Notes under the pieces: generated by a model
What the model was told of the DNA's origin: nothing
Database searches by the model: none
Seen by the model: only the letters and a program-made list of their open reading frames with translations
Translations under genes and position numbers: made by a program
DNA from: an uncultured cyanobacterium
Lineage (GTDB): Bacteria > Cyanobacteriota > Cyanobacteriia > Cyanobacteriales > Nostocaceae
Length of the DNA: 59,568 bases
Reading direction: 5' to 3'
Assembly (NCBI GenBank): GCA_903848645.1
Contig: CAINGU010000009.1
Location: 1-59,568, forward strand
In this document: positions 17,658-25,536 of the stretch, piece by piece
How the letters are laid out: each line of letters opens with the position of its first letter
Numbering within the stretch: position 1 is the stretch's first letter

Positions 17658-19667
17658 ATGGCAACACCAAAACAAACCTTAGACGAATTGCGACAAGTCT
17701 TTACCAAAATTGCCGGAGAAGATAAACAAATTGATCAAAAAGAATTTAAAAAAGGTTTAGGGCTAAAAGACGAATATTTTGCCGACAGACTCTTTTCCAT
17801 ATTTGATACCGATAACAGCGGTGATATTCAAATAGAGGAATTTTTAAAGACTGTAGAAAATCTTGTTTTCGCCACCACAGAAGAAAAACTTGAATTTGCT
17901 TATAAATTGCATGATATCAATGGGGATGACGGCATTGACAAAGTAGAAATTGCTCATTTGATTACTGCTAGTCTCAATGAAAACAATCTCAGTTTTAAGC
18001 CAGAACAAATTAACGATTTAGTTGATATATTGTTTCTAGAAGCTGACAGCGACAACAGCGGGGAAATTTCCTTTGCAGAATTTAAAGGTTTAATAGGCAA
18101 ATTTCCTGATTTAATTGAAGCCATGACAGTCAGCCCTGTTAGCTGGCTCAGACCGGATAAACAAAACTCTCAAACAGTTACTTCACGAGAAAACAAGCGG
18201 ACAAAAAAAGATTACATCAAGCATTATATTGAAAATAATTGGGTCAAAATTGCTTTTTTAACCCTCTATGTTGCTATTAATTTGTTTCTTTTCTTTGGGG
18301 CAGTTGAGCGATATGCAGATTTAGGAAAAAATGTATATGTTCAAATTGCCAGAGGTTGTGGTGCAACGCTTAACTTCAATGGGGCGTTAATTCTCATCCC
18401 CATGATGCGGCATTTTATGACTTTGCTTCGTAAAAGTAGCCTGAATGACTATTTACCTATAGATGAAAGCATTGAATTTCACAAGCTTATAGGTCAAGTC
18501 ATGTTTGCCTTGGCAATTGTGCATACGTTCGCACATTTTCTCAATTACAGCACATTACCTGCGTCATTTATCCAAAGTTTACTGGGGACAAAAGCTGGTT
18601 TATCAGGATTTTTATTACTGATAGTTTTCACAATTATGTGGGTAACAGCGCAAGCACCTATTCGACAAGGAGGGAAATTTGCGCTCTTTTATATAGCTCA
18701 TATGGGATATGGTTTGTGGTTCATTCTCGCATTAATTCATGGTCCAGTATTTTGGCAGTGGGTATTATTCCCTGTGCTGGGATTTTTAATTGAATTAGTG
18801 ATTCGCTGGAGGGCAACAAAAGACGCAACATTTGTGGTTAATGCCTCTTTACTTCCTTCTAAAGTTTTAGGTTTAGAAGTGCAACGTCCCGCCTCTTTCA
18901 ACTATCAACCAGGGGATTATTTATTTATTAAATGTCCCACAATTTCCAACTTTGAATGGCATCCATTTACAATTAGCAGCGCCCCAGAAACACCAGATGT
19001 TTTATCTTTACATATCCGCGCCGCAGGGAGTTGGACTGGTAAGTTATATCAACTTTTTCGAGAGCAGAGAGAAAAATGGATACGTTCAGATAATGGTCAA
19101 CCTGAGCAGGGAGTTCCAGTTTATTTAGATGGTCCCTATGGGACACCAAGTACACATATTTTTGAATCTAAATATGCTGTGTTAATCGGTGCTGGGATTG
19201 GTGTGACTCCCTTTGCTTCTATCCTGAAAAGTATTTTGTACCGCAATCAAAATCATGCTTCTAACATAAATTTGGAAAAGGTACATTTTTACTGGCTAAA
19301 TCGAGAACAAAAAGCCTTTGAATGGTTTGTCGAACTGTTATCAGAAATCGAAGTTCAGGACACTAACAAACTCTTTGATATCAACTTATATCTCACAGGC
19401 GCACAGCAAAAGTCAGATATGAAGTCTAGCACCCTATTTGTGGCGATGGATTTGTTACATTCTCGGACAAAGGTTGATTTAATCACAGGTTTAAAGAGTC
19501 GCACAAAAACCGGTCGTCCAGACTGGGATAATATTTTTAGTGACTTAGCAAAACAACACGCACCCCATAAAGTTGATGTATTTTTCTGTGGGCCGCCTGG
19601 ACTTTCGACACAGTTAAAGAGTCTCTGTGCCAAATACGGATTTGGCTATAGAAAAGAAAACTTCTAG
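17658..19667 (+). CDS. EF-hand NADPH oxidase, NOX5-like (ferric reductase-like transmembrane protein)
   Basis: 669 residues. EF-hand loops at about 50-61 (DTDNSGDIQIEE), 86-97 (DINGDDGIDKVE) and 130-141 (DSDNSGEISFAE), plus a degenerate first one. A six-helix ferric-reductase domain has paired haem ligands His275/His289 and His348/His361 with NOX spacing. The FAD site is HPFTIS (435-440), NADPH motifs are GAGIGVTPF (about 510) and FFCGPPGLS, and the chain ends in Phe as NOX enzymes do. Family members move electrons from NADPH across the membrane to O2, making superoxide; NOX5 is Ca2+-activated. A Cylindrospermum NOX5 is the known structural model. Divergent LysR suggests regulated expression. 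Confidence 0.92.
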   Translation: MATPKQTLDELRQVFTKIAGEDKQIDQKEFKKGLGLKDEYFADRLFSIFDTDNSGDIQIEEFLKTVENLVFATTEEKLEFAYKLHDINGDDGIDKVEIAHLITASLNENNLSFKPEQINDLVDILFLEADSDNSGEISFAEFKGLIGKFPDLIEAMTVSPVSWLRPDKQNSQTVTSRENKRTKKDYIKHYIENNWVKIAFLTLYVAINLFLFFGAVERYADLGKNVYVQIARGCGATLNFNGALILIPMMRHFMTLLRKSSLNDYLPIDESIEFHKLIGQVMFALAIVHTFAHFLNYSTLPASFIQSLLGTKAGLSGFLLLIVFTIMWVTAQAPIRQGGKFALFYIAHMGYGLWFILALIHGPVFWQWVLFPVLGFLIELVIRWRATKDATFVVNASLLPSKVLGLEVQRPASFNYQPGDYLFIKCPTISNFEWHPFTISSAPETPDVLSLHIRAAGSWTGKLYQLFREQREKWIRSDNGQPEQGVPVYLDGPYGTPSTHIFESKYAVLIGAGIGVTPFASILKSILYRNQNHASNINLEKVHFYWLNREQKAFEWFVELLSEIEVQDTNKLFDINLYLTGAQQKSDMKSSTLFVAMDLLHSRTKVDLITGLKSRTKTGRPDWDNIFSDLAKQHAPHKVDVFFCGPPGLSTQLKSLCAKYGFGYRKENF

Positions 19668-19686
19668 CTATAATTTCGGTCATGAA

Positions 19687-19714
19687 TCAATTTAGATCAT
19701 TCAATTTAGATCAT
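19687..19714. repeat. Two tandem copies of a 14-mer
   Basis: TCAATTTAGATCAT occurs twice back to back in the gap after the oxidase gene. It may be simple duplication or a paired binding site; nothing else supports a function. Confidence 0.5.
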
Positions 19715-19794
19715 CAAGAAAATACCTAATTAAAAATTTGTAAATTAGGAGAAAAAACAAAATAAAATTAGACAAGTTTGTTCTCGCACAAAAT

Positions 19795-20079
19795 ATGGCT
19801 TTCCTGATCTCTATTCCCCCAGAAAGCAATCTTGCGAAATTACTGGCTTTTTGCCTGAGTACAAAGGTTAGGGAAAATACGACAGGAACAAAAATATTGG
19901 AGATGACTTATGAGTTAATGGAAAATCCATCTAAGTTGCCTTATTGGACTCAAGACATTATGGGACAGGATTTAGATTACACAACTGAAGAGTGGAAAGC
20001 ATTGGGAGAAATGGGGATTAAGGATGCTAATGATTTTATGAATACGCTCTGGCAAGAATTAGAAAGCTTGAATTTGTAA
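19795..20079 (+). CDS. Hypothetical 94-residue protein
   Basis: Family not recognised. The N-terminus (MAFLISIPPESNLAKLLAFCLS) is moderately hydrophobic; the rest is helical and acidic (YWTQDIMGQDLDYTTEEWKALGEMG). A fair ribosome-binding sequence (TAGGAG) lies some 45 bases upstream, too far to be useful, and the spacing to the oxidase is 127 bases. It sits between the oxidase and a relic of another LysR tail, so it may itself be part of a transferred or decaying segment. Moderate chance of being real. Confidence 0.45.
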   Translation: MAFLISIPPESNLAKLLAFCLSTKVRENTTGTKILEMTYELMENPSKLPYWTQDIMGQDLDYTTEEWKALGEMGIKDANDFMNTLWQELESLNL

Positions 20080-20124
20080 TTGCTTTTTTTCAAATTACAG
20101 AAATTTTCAGGTTACAGAGATTCT
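20076..20124. repeat. Direct repeat, right copy (relic of a LysR 3' end)
   Basis: Matches the 3' end of the LysR gene at 16538-16586. Read on the minus strand it encodes R-I-S-V-T-stop-K-F-L-stop, against the genuine regulator tail RIPETLKFL, so it is a decayed copy with an internal stop. Confidence 0.6.
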
Positions 20125-20133
20125 GTAAACAGC

Positions 20134-20325
20134 ATGAATAATCTACAAAAAGACCATTTATCTTCAAATATAATTCCTAACTCGGAAACATCTAGCCAAG
20201 TAGGAGAAAATAATCATCAAGAAGGAAAAGTCTATTTCATTCGGTATGGTGAAAGTACCAGCAATGAACGGAAAGTCACTTCAACTGTAAAGTATATAGT
20301 CTACGGGTGGATGTTAGTAAGATAG
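20134..20325 (+). pseudogene. Histidine phosphatase (phosphoglycerate-mutase-like), N-terminal fragment
   Basis: From MNNLQKDHLSS the frame reaches KVYFIRYGESTSNERK, the catalytic RHGES-type motif of the histidine phosphatase superfamily. The phosphate-accepting His of RHG is replaced by Tyr, and the frame ends about 20 codons later. A frameshift near 20300 gives the next expected segment (RVDV), and a MITE follows directly. Intact members exceed 180 residues, so this is a dead fragment. It may once have belonged with the nucleotide-type operon at 21.5 kb, but that is speculation. Confidence 0.6.
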
Positions 20326-20326
20326 A

Positions 20327-20446
20327 TATACTAAACACGGTTGAGAGATGGACTTTTGTAAAATCACGAAAAACCCGGATTTGTAGGGGTTTAGCAGTGC
20401 TAAACCCCTACCTACAGAATCAAATAATTAAGCCGTGTTGAGTATA
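20327..20446. mobile_element. MITE, about 120 bp, with terminal inverted repeats
   Basis: Terminal repeats TATACTAAACACGG (20327) and CCGTGTTGAGTATA (20433) match in 13 of 14 positions. The flanking or terminal TA on each side is consistent with an IS630/Tc1-type TA target site. Inside is a perfect palindrome with 14-base arms GTAGGGGTTTAGCA / TGCTAAACCCCTAC (20383-20411), also present at 24494. There is no coding capacity, so movement would need a transposase supplied elsewhere. Confidence 0.7.
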
Positions 20447-20599
20447 GTTGGACTATTTTTAATATTTTCGGGAATTTTGTATCAAAGCCCAGGGGATTTG
20501 TACAAAGTTATGTGGGTGCTGTTTTTGATAGTTCCACCCGCGCTTACTTCCCCAGTTTTATCGGCACTTTGGGGCGGTAATCTTTATCCCTATATTTGA
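20447..20599 (+). pseudogene. Fragment of a membrane protein (possibly a cation/H+ antiporter subunit)
   Basis: Directly after the MITE, a frame without a start reads VGLFLIFSGILYQSPGDLYK and then WVLFLIVPPALTSPVLSALW, i.e. two transmembrane segments and a short tail ending at 20599. It resembles the C-terminal half of small MnhG-like antiporter subunits, but that assignment is weak. Its 5' part appears to have been removed by the MITE or earlier rearrangement. From 20600 to 20763 I see no gene. Confidence 0.4.
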
Positions 20600-20763
20600 T
20601 AATTGAAAATGACTCTTGATTTCTTAGCAAATAATACAAATACTTGTATAAAATCAACAAAATAAGTTAAAATAATTCGTAATTACAGTAAAGTAAAAAA
20701 TTGACACATTTATGTGATAAATGTGATTGTAGTAAAGTTTCAATTTTTAGGTAAAAAGGCATT

Positions 20764-21249
20764 ATGACTATTAAAGATTCACGGAAATTAGCAGGCGCAT
20801 GGGTGTACAAACATCTCCAAGGTGCTAACAAACAGCTACCAGATGAAGCGATTGGAACTTTTGCAAAGGCTTTACTTATTGCCGCAAAAGGCGACAGCGT
20901 TTTATCCCAAGATGAGAGAGATTGGGTAATTGGTTTGACAGCCGCAAAAGGAGCATCAGAAGCATTACTTGCCGAACTAGAGACCTACAGTGGAGATGAA
21001 GATATAGAATCCCTACTCCAAAGCAATCCAGTCAGCAATAAATCCAGAAGAAACTTGATTTATACTGCTATTCAAGCTAGTGATGCTGATGGTACTTACA
21101 ATGAAGGAGAAAAAGCTGCTATTCGTAGCATCGCATCCAAGCTAGAAATTAGTGAAGATGTTGTTGCAGAACTTGAAAATTTCTACCAAAAAGAGAAAGA
21201 ACTTTTTGATAATAAGATCAGTCTTCTTTTCCCTGATGGGATTGTTTAA
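20764..21249 (+). CDS. TerB-like tellurite-resistance-family protein
   Basis: 161 residues, all helical, with the acidic TerB pattern: AIGTFAKALLIAAKGDSVLSQDERDWV and IYTAIQASDADGTYNEGEKAAIR, in which Asp-rich loops may bind a divalent metal. TerB-like proteins occur in stress and phage-resistance settings; exact function is unknown. A purine-rich GTAAAAAGG precedes the ATG. It lies between the decayed MITE region and the four-gene nucleotide-type operon, 235 bases from the latter. Confidence 0.75.
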   Translation: MTIKDSRKLAGAWVYKHLQGANKQLPDEAIGTFAKALLIAAKGDSVLSQDERDWVIGLTAAKGASEALLAELETYSGDEDIESLLQSNPVSNKSRRNLIYTAIQASDADGTYNEGEKAAIRSIASKLEISEDVVAELENFYQKEKELFDNKISLLFPDGIV

Positions 21250-21298
21250 TTAAGTCTGAGATACTAATTGATTAAATTAGGAAAATGGACTAGCAATA

Positions 21299-21404
21299 GT
21301 GTGGGAATTTCTCTTGATTGGATTCATTATCCTAGTGTTTCATTCATAGAGATTCAGAAAATTGCTTTTTCATTTTCACTAATTTTTATTCGATTTTCCC
21401 ACAC
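21299..21404. repeat. Inverted repeat in the gap before the nucleotide-type operon
   Basis: Perfect 9-base arms GTGTGGGAA (21299-21307) and TTCCCACAC (21396-21404) are separated by 88 AT-rich bases. It could be a small decayed MITE. The operon promoter should lie at its right edge or just after, before 21485. Confidence 0.4.
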
Positions 21405-21484
21405 AGTATTCTTGTAAATAGTCTTTCAATTGATGGTAAGCTATAAAATACACTCATTCAATTATTTAGATAAGTGGCGATAAA

Positions 21485-22039
21485 ATGAAAAAAATTGGTG
21501 TTTTCGGTTCGGCTGTAGATAGCCAAGATTCTCTTAATCAAAAGTCCAGAAAACTTGGAGAACAAATTGCCAAAACTGGTAACAGTATTGTGACAGGAGC
21601 TTGTACTGGTCTTCCTCTTCATGCTGTTTTAGGGGCTAAAAGTTTGGGTGGATATTCAATTGGATTTTCAGCTACCTATAGTCAAGAAAAACACATGGAG
21701 GTAATGGGAACTTCTCCAGAATTATATGACAATATTATTTTGATACCGGAAGATTACAAATACAAAGATAATGTGCAAGTTTGCCGCAAATATAGGAATG
21801 TTGAATCTGTAGCAGCCTGTGATGCAGCTATTTTTATTAGTGGGAGGTGGGGAACTTTAAATGAGTTATCAAATGCTTATGACATGAATAAAATTATTGG
21901 TATTCTCAGTGATACTGGTGGAGTTACAGATCATGTTCAATTACTGCTCGACTCTTTCAAAAAAGAAACAAAATGCCAAGTATTTTTTGAAAAAGATCCA
22001 TTGAATCTCATTAATCTAATTTCTCAAAAACTGCAATAA
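21485..22039 (+). CDS. SLOG/LOG-like Rossmann protein (TIGR00725-like), possible nucleotide phosphoribohydrolase
   Basis: 184 residues. The N-terminus KKIGVFGSAVDS is a Rossmann strand and nucleotide loop; ITGAC-like IVTGACTGLPLHAVLGAK follows. The LOG active-site-type pair is visible as Arg101/Arg104 (RKYRNVESV) and GRWGTLNEL (120-128), the counterpart of PGGxGTxxE, with Pro-Gly replaced by Gly-Arg-Trp. LOG enzymes cleave the N-glycosidic bond of nucleoside monophosphates. First gene of a compact operon with GTP cyclohydrolase II, OMP decarboxylase and SDR genes. Catalysis is inferred; a binding or regulatory role is also possible. Confidence 0.75.
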   Translation: MKKIGVFGSAVDSQDSLNQKSRKLGEQIAKTGNSIVTGACTGLPLHAVLGAKSLGGYSIGFSATYSQEKHMEVMGTSPELYDNIILIPEDYKYKDNVQVCRKYRNVESVAACDAAIFISGRWGTLNELSNAYDMNKIIGILSDTGGVTDHVQLLLDSFKKETKCQVFFEKDPLNLINLISQKLQ

Positions 22040-22073
22040 CTGTTTTGCTTTCAAATAAAAGTAAGTTAATCTT

Positions 22074-22718
22074 GTGAGTTTGGAAATGATTTCAGAATAC
22101 AAAATAATTGATAAGGTTTTGGGAGTTTCACTAACTACTGAAAGTGGGATTAAAAACCTAAAAATGGGAGGTTATACAATCCAAAACAATCAAATAGACA
22201 AAGAACACGGAATTATTTATCGAGGAAATATTCAAAATCCCGGTAAACCTGTTTTATTACGAATGAATTCTGCTTGCTATACAAGTGATATTTTTGGTTG
22301 TCAAAGATGTGACTGCAACTGGCAACTGCAAAGAGCAATGGAGATGATTTCTCAAGAACAAGATGGCTTGATAATTTACCATTTCGATCATGAAGGTAGA
22401 GGCGCTGGGTGGACAAATAAATTGAAAACCTATTCATTAATGGAAAAAACCAAATGTACGTCTTTTGAGGCATTTGTCAGTTTAGGTATTCAGCCTGATT
22501 TAAGAGATTATTATTCTGCTATAGCTATTCTCAAAGATTTAAACATAAAATCCGTGAATCTTATTACCAATAATCTTGAAAAAGCAGAATTTTTAACCAG
22601 TAATGGGATTGAAGTAAATCTAAAAATTCCTCTAGTTAATTCTCGGAAAGAATGGCAATCTTATCTAACTTCTAAAAAAGAACAATTTGGTCATGAAATA
22701 AATGAAGAATATTTTTAG
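22074..22718 (+). CDS. ribA: Stand-alone GTP cyclohydrolase II (RibA-like)
   Basis: 214 residues from a GTG start (ATG at 22086 is an alternative). Zinc ligands are at Cys68, Cys79 and Cys81 with the exact C-x10-C-x-C spacing. EGRGAG (107-112) replaces the usual EGRGIG, and DLRDYY and TNNLEKAEFL match the ribose/phosphate side. The enzyme opens the guanine ring of GTP, releasing formate and giving a diaminopyrimidine nucleotide. Cyanobacteria normally use a fused RibBA for riboflavin, so this is probably a pathway-specific paralogue. It follows the SLOG gene by 34 bases. Confidence 0.85.
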   Translation: MSLEMISEYKIIDKVLGVSLTTESGIKNLKMGGYTIQNNQIDKEHGIIYRGNIQNPGKPVLLRMNSACYTSDIFGCQRCDCNWQLQRAMEMISQEQDGLIIYHFDHEGRGAGWTNKLKTYSLMEKTKCTSFEAFVSLGIQPDLRDYYSAIAILKDLNIKSVNLITNNLEKAEFLTSNGIEVNLKIPLVNSRKEWQSYLTSKKEQFGHEINEEYF

Positions 22719-22800
22719 TATATCTAAACTTATAAAAAATATTACCTCAATCATGATATAAATAATCAAGAATATTTTTAATGAGGATGTTTTTGAAGAT

Positions 22801-23709
22801 ATGCACTTTAGCGATCAACTTATTGAACAGCAAATCCAAAAGAGTGACTTGGTAGTTGGAATCGATCCGAATTTTGATTTGATGCCAGAATTTTTACTGC
22901 CAACAAGTAATAGCTCTCAGGAAATTACCAGAGCCTTAACTAGCTTCTCACAAATCATTATTGACAGTTTATCGGATTTAATTCCAGCCGTAAAGTTCCA
23001 ATCTGCATACTTTGAGCAGTTTGGCAGTAGTGGCATAAATGCTCTTGTTGAATCTATTAAATATGCTAAAACCCACAATCTTCTAGTAATTTTAGATGCA
23101 AAAAGAGGAGATATTGATTCAACTTCACTTGCTTATGCTAAGGCTTATTTAGAGGGACAGGTTGCATTGAAAAACGGAATAGTGATCAATTCAGATTTAG
23201 TGGTTGATTGCATCACAATTAACCCCTTTTTGGGAGAAGATAGTCTGATGCCCTTTGTAGAAGTTGCGACTAAATGTGGTAAAGGCTTATTCATTTTAGT
23301 TAAAACTTCTAATCCTGGCTCAAGTATGATTCAAGATATATCAGTCAACGGAAAAAAAATATTTCATCAACTGGCAGAACTGGTTAATCAATTAGGTAAA
23401 GATAGCATCGGAAAATACGGTTACAGTTGTATAGGTGCTGTTGTGGGTGCGACATTTCCTGATGAAGCAAAGCGACTAAGAGAAATTATGCCAAATGCGA
23501 TTTTTCTAGCTCCTGGAGTAGGGAGTCAAGGAGGAAATATTGAAAGTATTGTTGATAGTCTCGGACATGATGGCAAAGGTGTAATTGTTCCTATTTCTAG
23601 AGGTATTACATACTTTTCAAATAGGGATATGTCCTTACCGGATTATCAATTAGCAGTTCGAGAAAGAGCTATTCATTTCATTCAAACCTTGAAAAAGAGA
23701 GACAGCTAG
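22801..23709 (+). CDS. pyrF: Orotidine-5'-phosphate decarboxylase, type 2 (long form)
   Basis: 302 residues, the long (mycobacterial-type) class. Catalytic array DAKRGD at Asp99, Lys101 and Asp104, preceded by VVGIDPNFD and the lysine-bearing VKFQSAYFEQFG. Phosphate-side motif PGVGSQGG and the late SRGITY are present. It decarboxylates OMP to UMP or acts on a related nucleotide. Overlap by one base with the following SDR, and tight spacing with GTP cyclohydrolase II, make it a member of this operon rather than of pyrimidine biosynthesis. Whether the genome has a second, type-1 pyrF cannot be seen here. Confidence 0.88.
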   Translation: MHFSDQLIEQQIQKSDLVVGIDPNFDLMPEFLLPTSNSSQEITRALTSFSQIIIDSLSDLIPAVKFQSAYFEQFGSSGINALVESIKYAKTHNLLVILDAKRGDIDSTSLAYAKAYLEGQVALKNGIVINSDLVVDCITINPFLGEDSLMPFVEVATKCGKGLFILVKTSNPGSSMIQDISVNGKKIFHQLAELVNQLGKDSIGKYGYSCIGAVVGATFPDEAKRLREIMPNAIFLAPGVGSQGGNIESIVDSLGHDGKGVIVPISRGITYFSNRDMSLPDYQLAVRERAIHFIQTLKKRDS

Positions 23710-24422
23710 TGAGCAGTGATTTACTGATTATATTAGGTGTAGAGGGAGTGCTAGGCTCTGGGATATCTTGTCAAAATAGAATGTCGAATATTGACATTAT
23801 GGGGATAGACTTGCCAGAAGTCACTCGTCTCAAGCAAATCAAATATTATATTTCCTGTGACGTTCGCAATAAGGATCAAATTCAATCAACTGTAAATCAA
23901 ATTCCTATTCATGAATATGAGAAAATTATTCTCATCAGTTGTATTGGTAAATTTGGTGTGGAAACATTTAAGTCTCCATTTTTGGAAGAGGATAGTTTAT
24001 ATGAAAGTGTCCAGGTTAATTTGTTAGGTGTTTCTCATTTTATTATCTCATTAGTGAAGAAATGTTTGCAGCAAAACCTATCAACACGAATCATAGTAGT
24101 TGGTTCTGCGGCAGCTAATGTTGGTAGTCGAGATGTGGGATATGGAATTTCTAAAGCGGGACTTAATGGTTTAGTTTTAAGTTTATCTAAGTCATTGGCT
24201 GCTCAAAATTCAGTTATTATAGGTGTTAATCCAGGAATATTTGAATCTGAAATGTCTGAAAAAGTTTCTTTAGATAGACAATTACAGGCTGTAGAAAGTA
24301 CACATATTAAGCGCAAAGGAAGCGTCAATGAAATTATAAATTTTGTCACCTATCTTGCTCTTGATGCACCTGATTATTTAACAGGTTCTGTTTTAGGGAT
24401 TAATGGAGGGCAATATACTTAA
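23709..24422 (+). CDS. Short-chain dehydrogenase/reductase (SDR)
   Basis: 237 residues from GTG at 23709, whose first base is the last base of the pyrF stop. The cofactor loop is GVEGVLGSG (10-18), and the catalytic set Asn104, Ser133, Tyr145 and Lys149 (YGISK) is complete. The PG near NPGIFESEM and the C-terminal GSVLGINGGQY are SDR-typical. It is an NAD(P)-dependent reductase/oxidase with unknown substrate, the last gene of the operon. A repeat-rich intergenic stretch follows. Confidence 0.88.
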   Translation: MSSDLLIILGVEGVLGSGISCQNRMSNIDIMGIDLPEVTRLKQIKYYISCDVRNKDQIQSTVNQIPIHEYEKIILISCIGKFGVETFKSPFLEEDSLYESVQVNLLGVSHFIISLVKKCLQQNLSTRIIVVGSAAANVGSRDVGYGISKAGLNGLVLSLSKSLAAQNSVIIGVNPGIFESEMSEKVSLDRQLQAVESTHIKRKGSVNEIINFVTYLALDAPDYLTGSVLGINGGQYT

Positions 24423-24493
24423 ATAAGAAGATTTAGTAATAATTTCTTTTAGGGACTTACAATTTTTAAAATGTTCCCCTTTAGACCACAAAA

Positions 24494-24522
24494 GTAGGGG
24501 TTTAGCACTGCTAAACCCTTAC
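24494..24522. repeat. Palindromic repeat, second copy of the MITE core
   Basis: GTAGGGGTTTAGCA-C-TGCTAAACCCTTAC differs at one arm base and the centre from the palindrome inside the MITE at 20383. It is flanked at a distance by AGGGACT (24451) and AGTCCCT (24567), which may be remnant ends of a related element. It lies in the leader of the bestrophin gene. Confidence 0.65.
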
Positions 24523-24612
24523 CCAATGACTACACCACTAAAAAATTGGATAATTTATTTTTTGGTAGTCCCTTACAACTTACAACATTCTGAAATTGGA
24601 TTAAAAAACTTT

Positions 24613-25512
24613 ATGGATAAACTATTTAAAGGATCGTGGCTGCATCTTGCGTTCACTCTACGCGGCTCTATTATTCCTGCTGTCTTCCCTCGTGTCATTC
24701 TCGTGGGTATTTTTGGACTGATAATTACAATTTTATATAATCAAGGAGTGCCGATATTTTTTCCCAAGTTAGAAATCCTGATTCCCAGTATTCTTTTAGG
24801 TTTACTATTAGTTTTTCGCACAAATACTGGTTATGATCGCTTTTGGCTAGGTCGGCAAACATGGGGAGCAATAATTGGGATATCTAGTCATTTAGCCAGG
24901 CAGATTTGGGTTAATGTTCAAGAAAAAACACCGCAAGATCGAGTAAATAAAGTTGCGGCAATGTACTCTATAGCAGCTTTTGCAGTAGCGACTAAACAGT
25001 ATCTACGTCGAGAACCTATTAATGAGGAGTTAGAAGACCTTCTGATTAAATCTCGACTGGAAAAGATTACATTAGTGAGCAACCCAGCTTTGGAAATTGC
25101 GCTTTGGATTCAAGATTACCTAAAGCAACAACATCAGCAGCACAACTTAATTATTGATGAATTTCAAAGTCTACAGCAAATATTGAGTTCAGTAGTTGAT
25201 AAATTTGGTGTTTGTATATGTATCCTAATGACACCACAACCCAAGGCTTATACTATTCATTTAAGACAACTAACTCTGATTTACTGTCTCACCTTACCAA
25301 TGCGTCTAGTTGGAGATTTTGGCTGGTGGACAAGTCCGATTATTGCGCTAATTTCCTTTACCTTATTTGGGATTGAAGAGATTGCTTTAGAGATTGAAAA
25401 TCCTTTTGGTCGAGATTTTAATGATATTCCTCTGGATAATCTTTGTGATGTCATTCTCAATGAAGTTGAAGGTGTGATGAAATTATCTCCTAAAAGCCCC
25501 AAATCTTCTTAA
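24613..25512 (+). CDS. Bestrophin-like anion channel
   Basis: The ATG at 24613 (MDKLFKGSWLH) is chosen: the longer frame from 24526 begins inside the palindromic repeat region and adds residues not expected in the family. About 299 residues with the bestrophin features LRGSIIPAVFPRVILVG (first helix) and LLGLLLVFRTNTGYDRFWLGRQTWG (pore/neck). C-terminal part includes LPMRLVGDFGWWTSPIIALISF. Bestrophins are pentameric chloride/bicarbonate channels, in photosynthetic organisms often thylakoid. It precedes an FAD monooxygenase by 24 bases. Confidence 0.87.
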   Translation: MDKLFKGSWLHLAFTLRGSIIPAVFPRVILVGIFGLIITILYNQGVPIFFPKLEILIPSILLGLLLVFRTNTGYDRFWLGRQTWGAIIGISSHLARQIWVNVQEKTPQDRVNKVAAMYSIAAFAVATKQYLRREPINEELEDLLIKSRLEKITLVSNPALEIALWIQDYLKQQHQQHNLIIDEFQSLQQILSSVVDKFGVCICILMTPQPKAYTIHLRQLTLIYCLTLPMRLVGDFGWWTSPIIALISFTLFGIEEIALEIENPFGRDFNDIPLDNLCDVILNEVEGVMKLSPKSPKSS

Positions 25513-25536
25513 TTAACTTTACTAACTTAATTCGCA

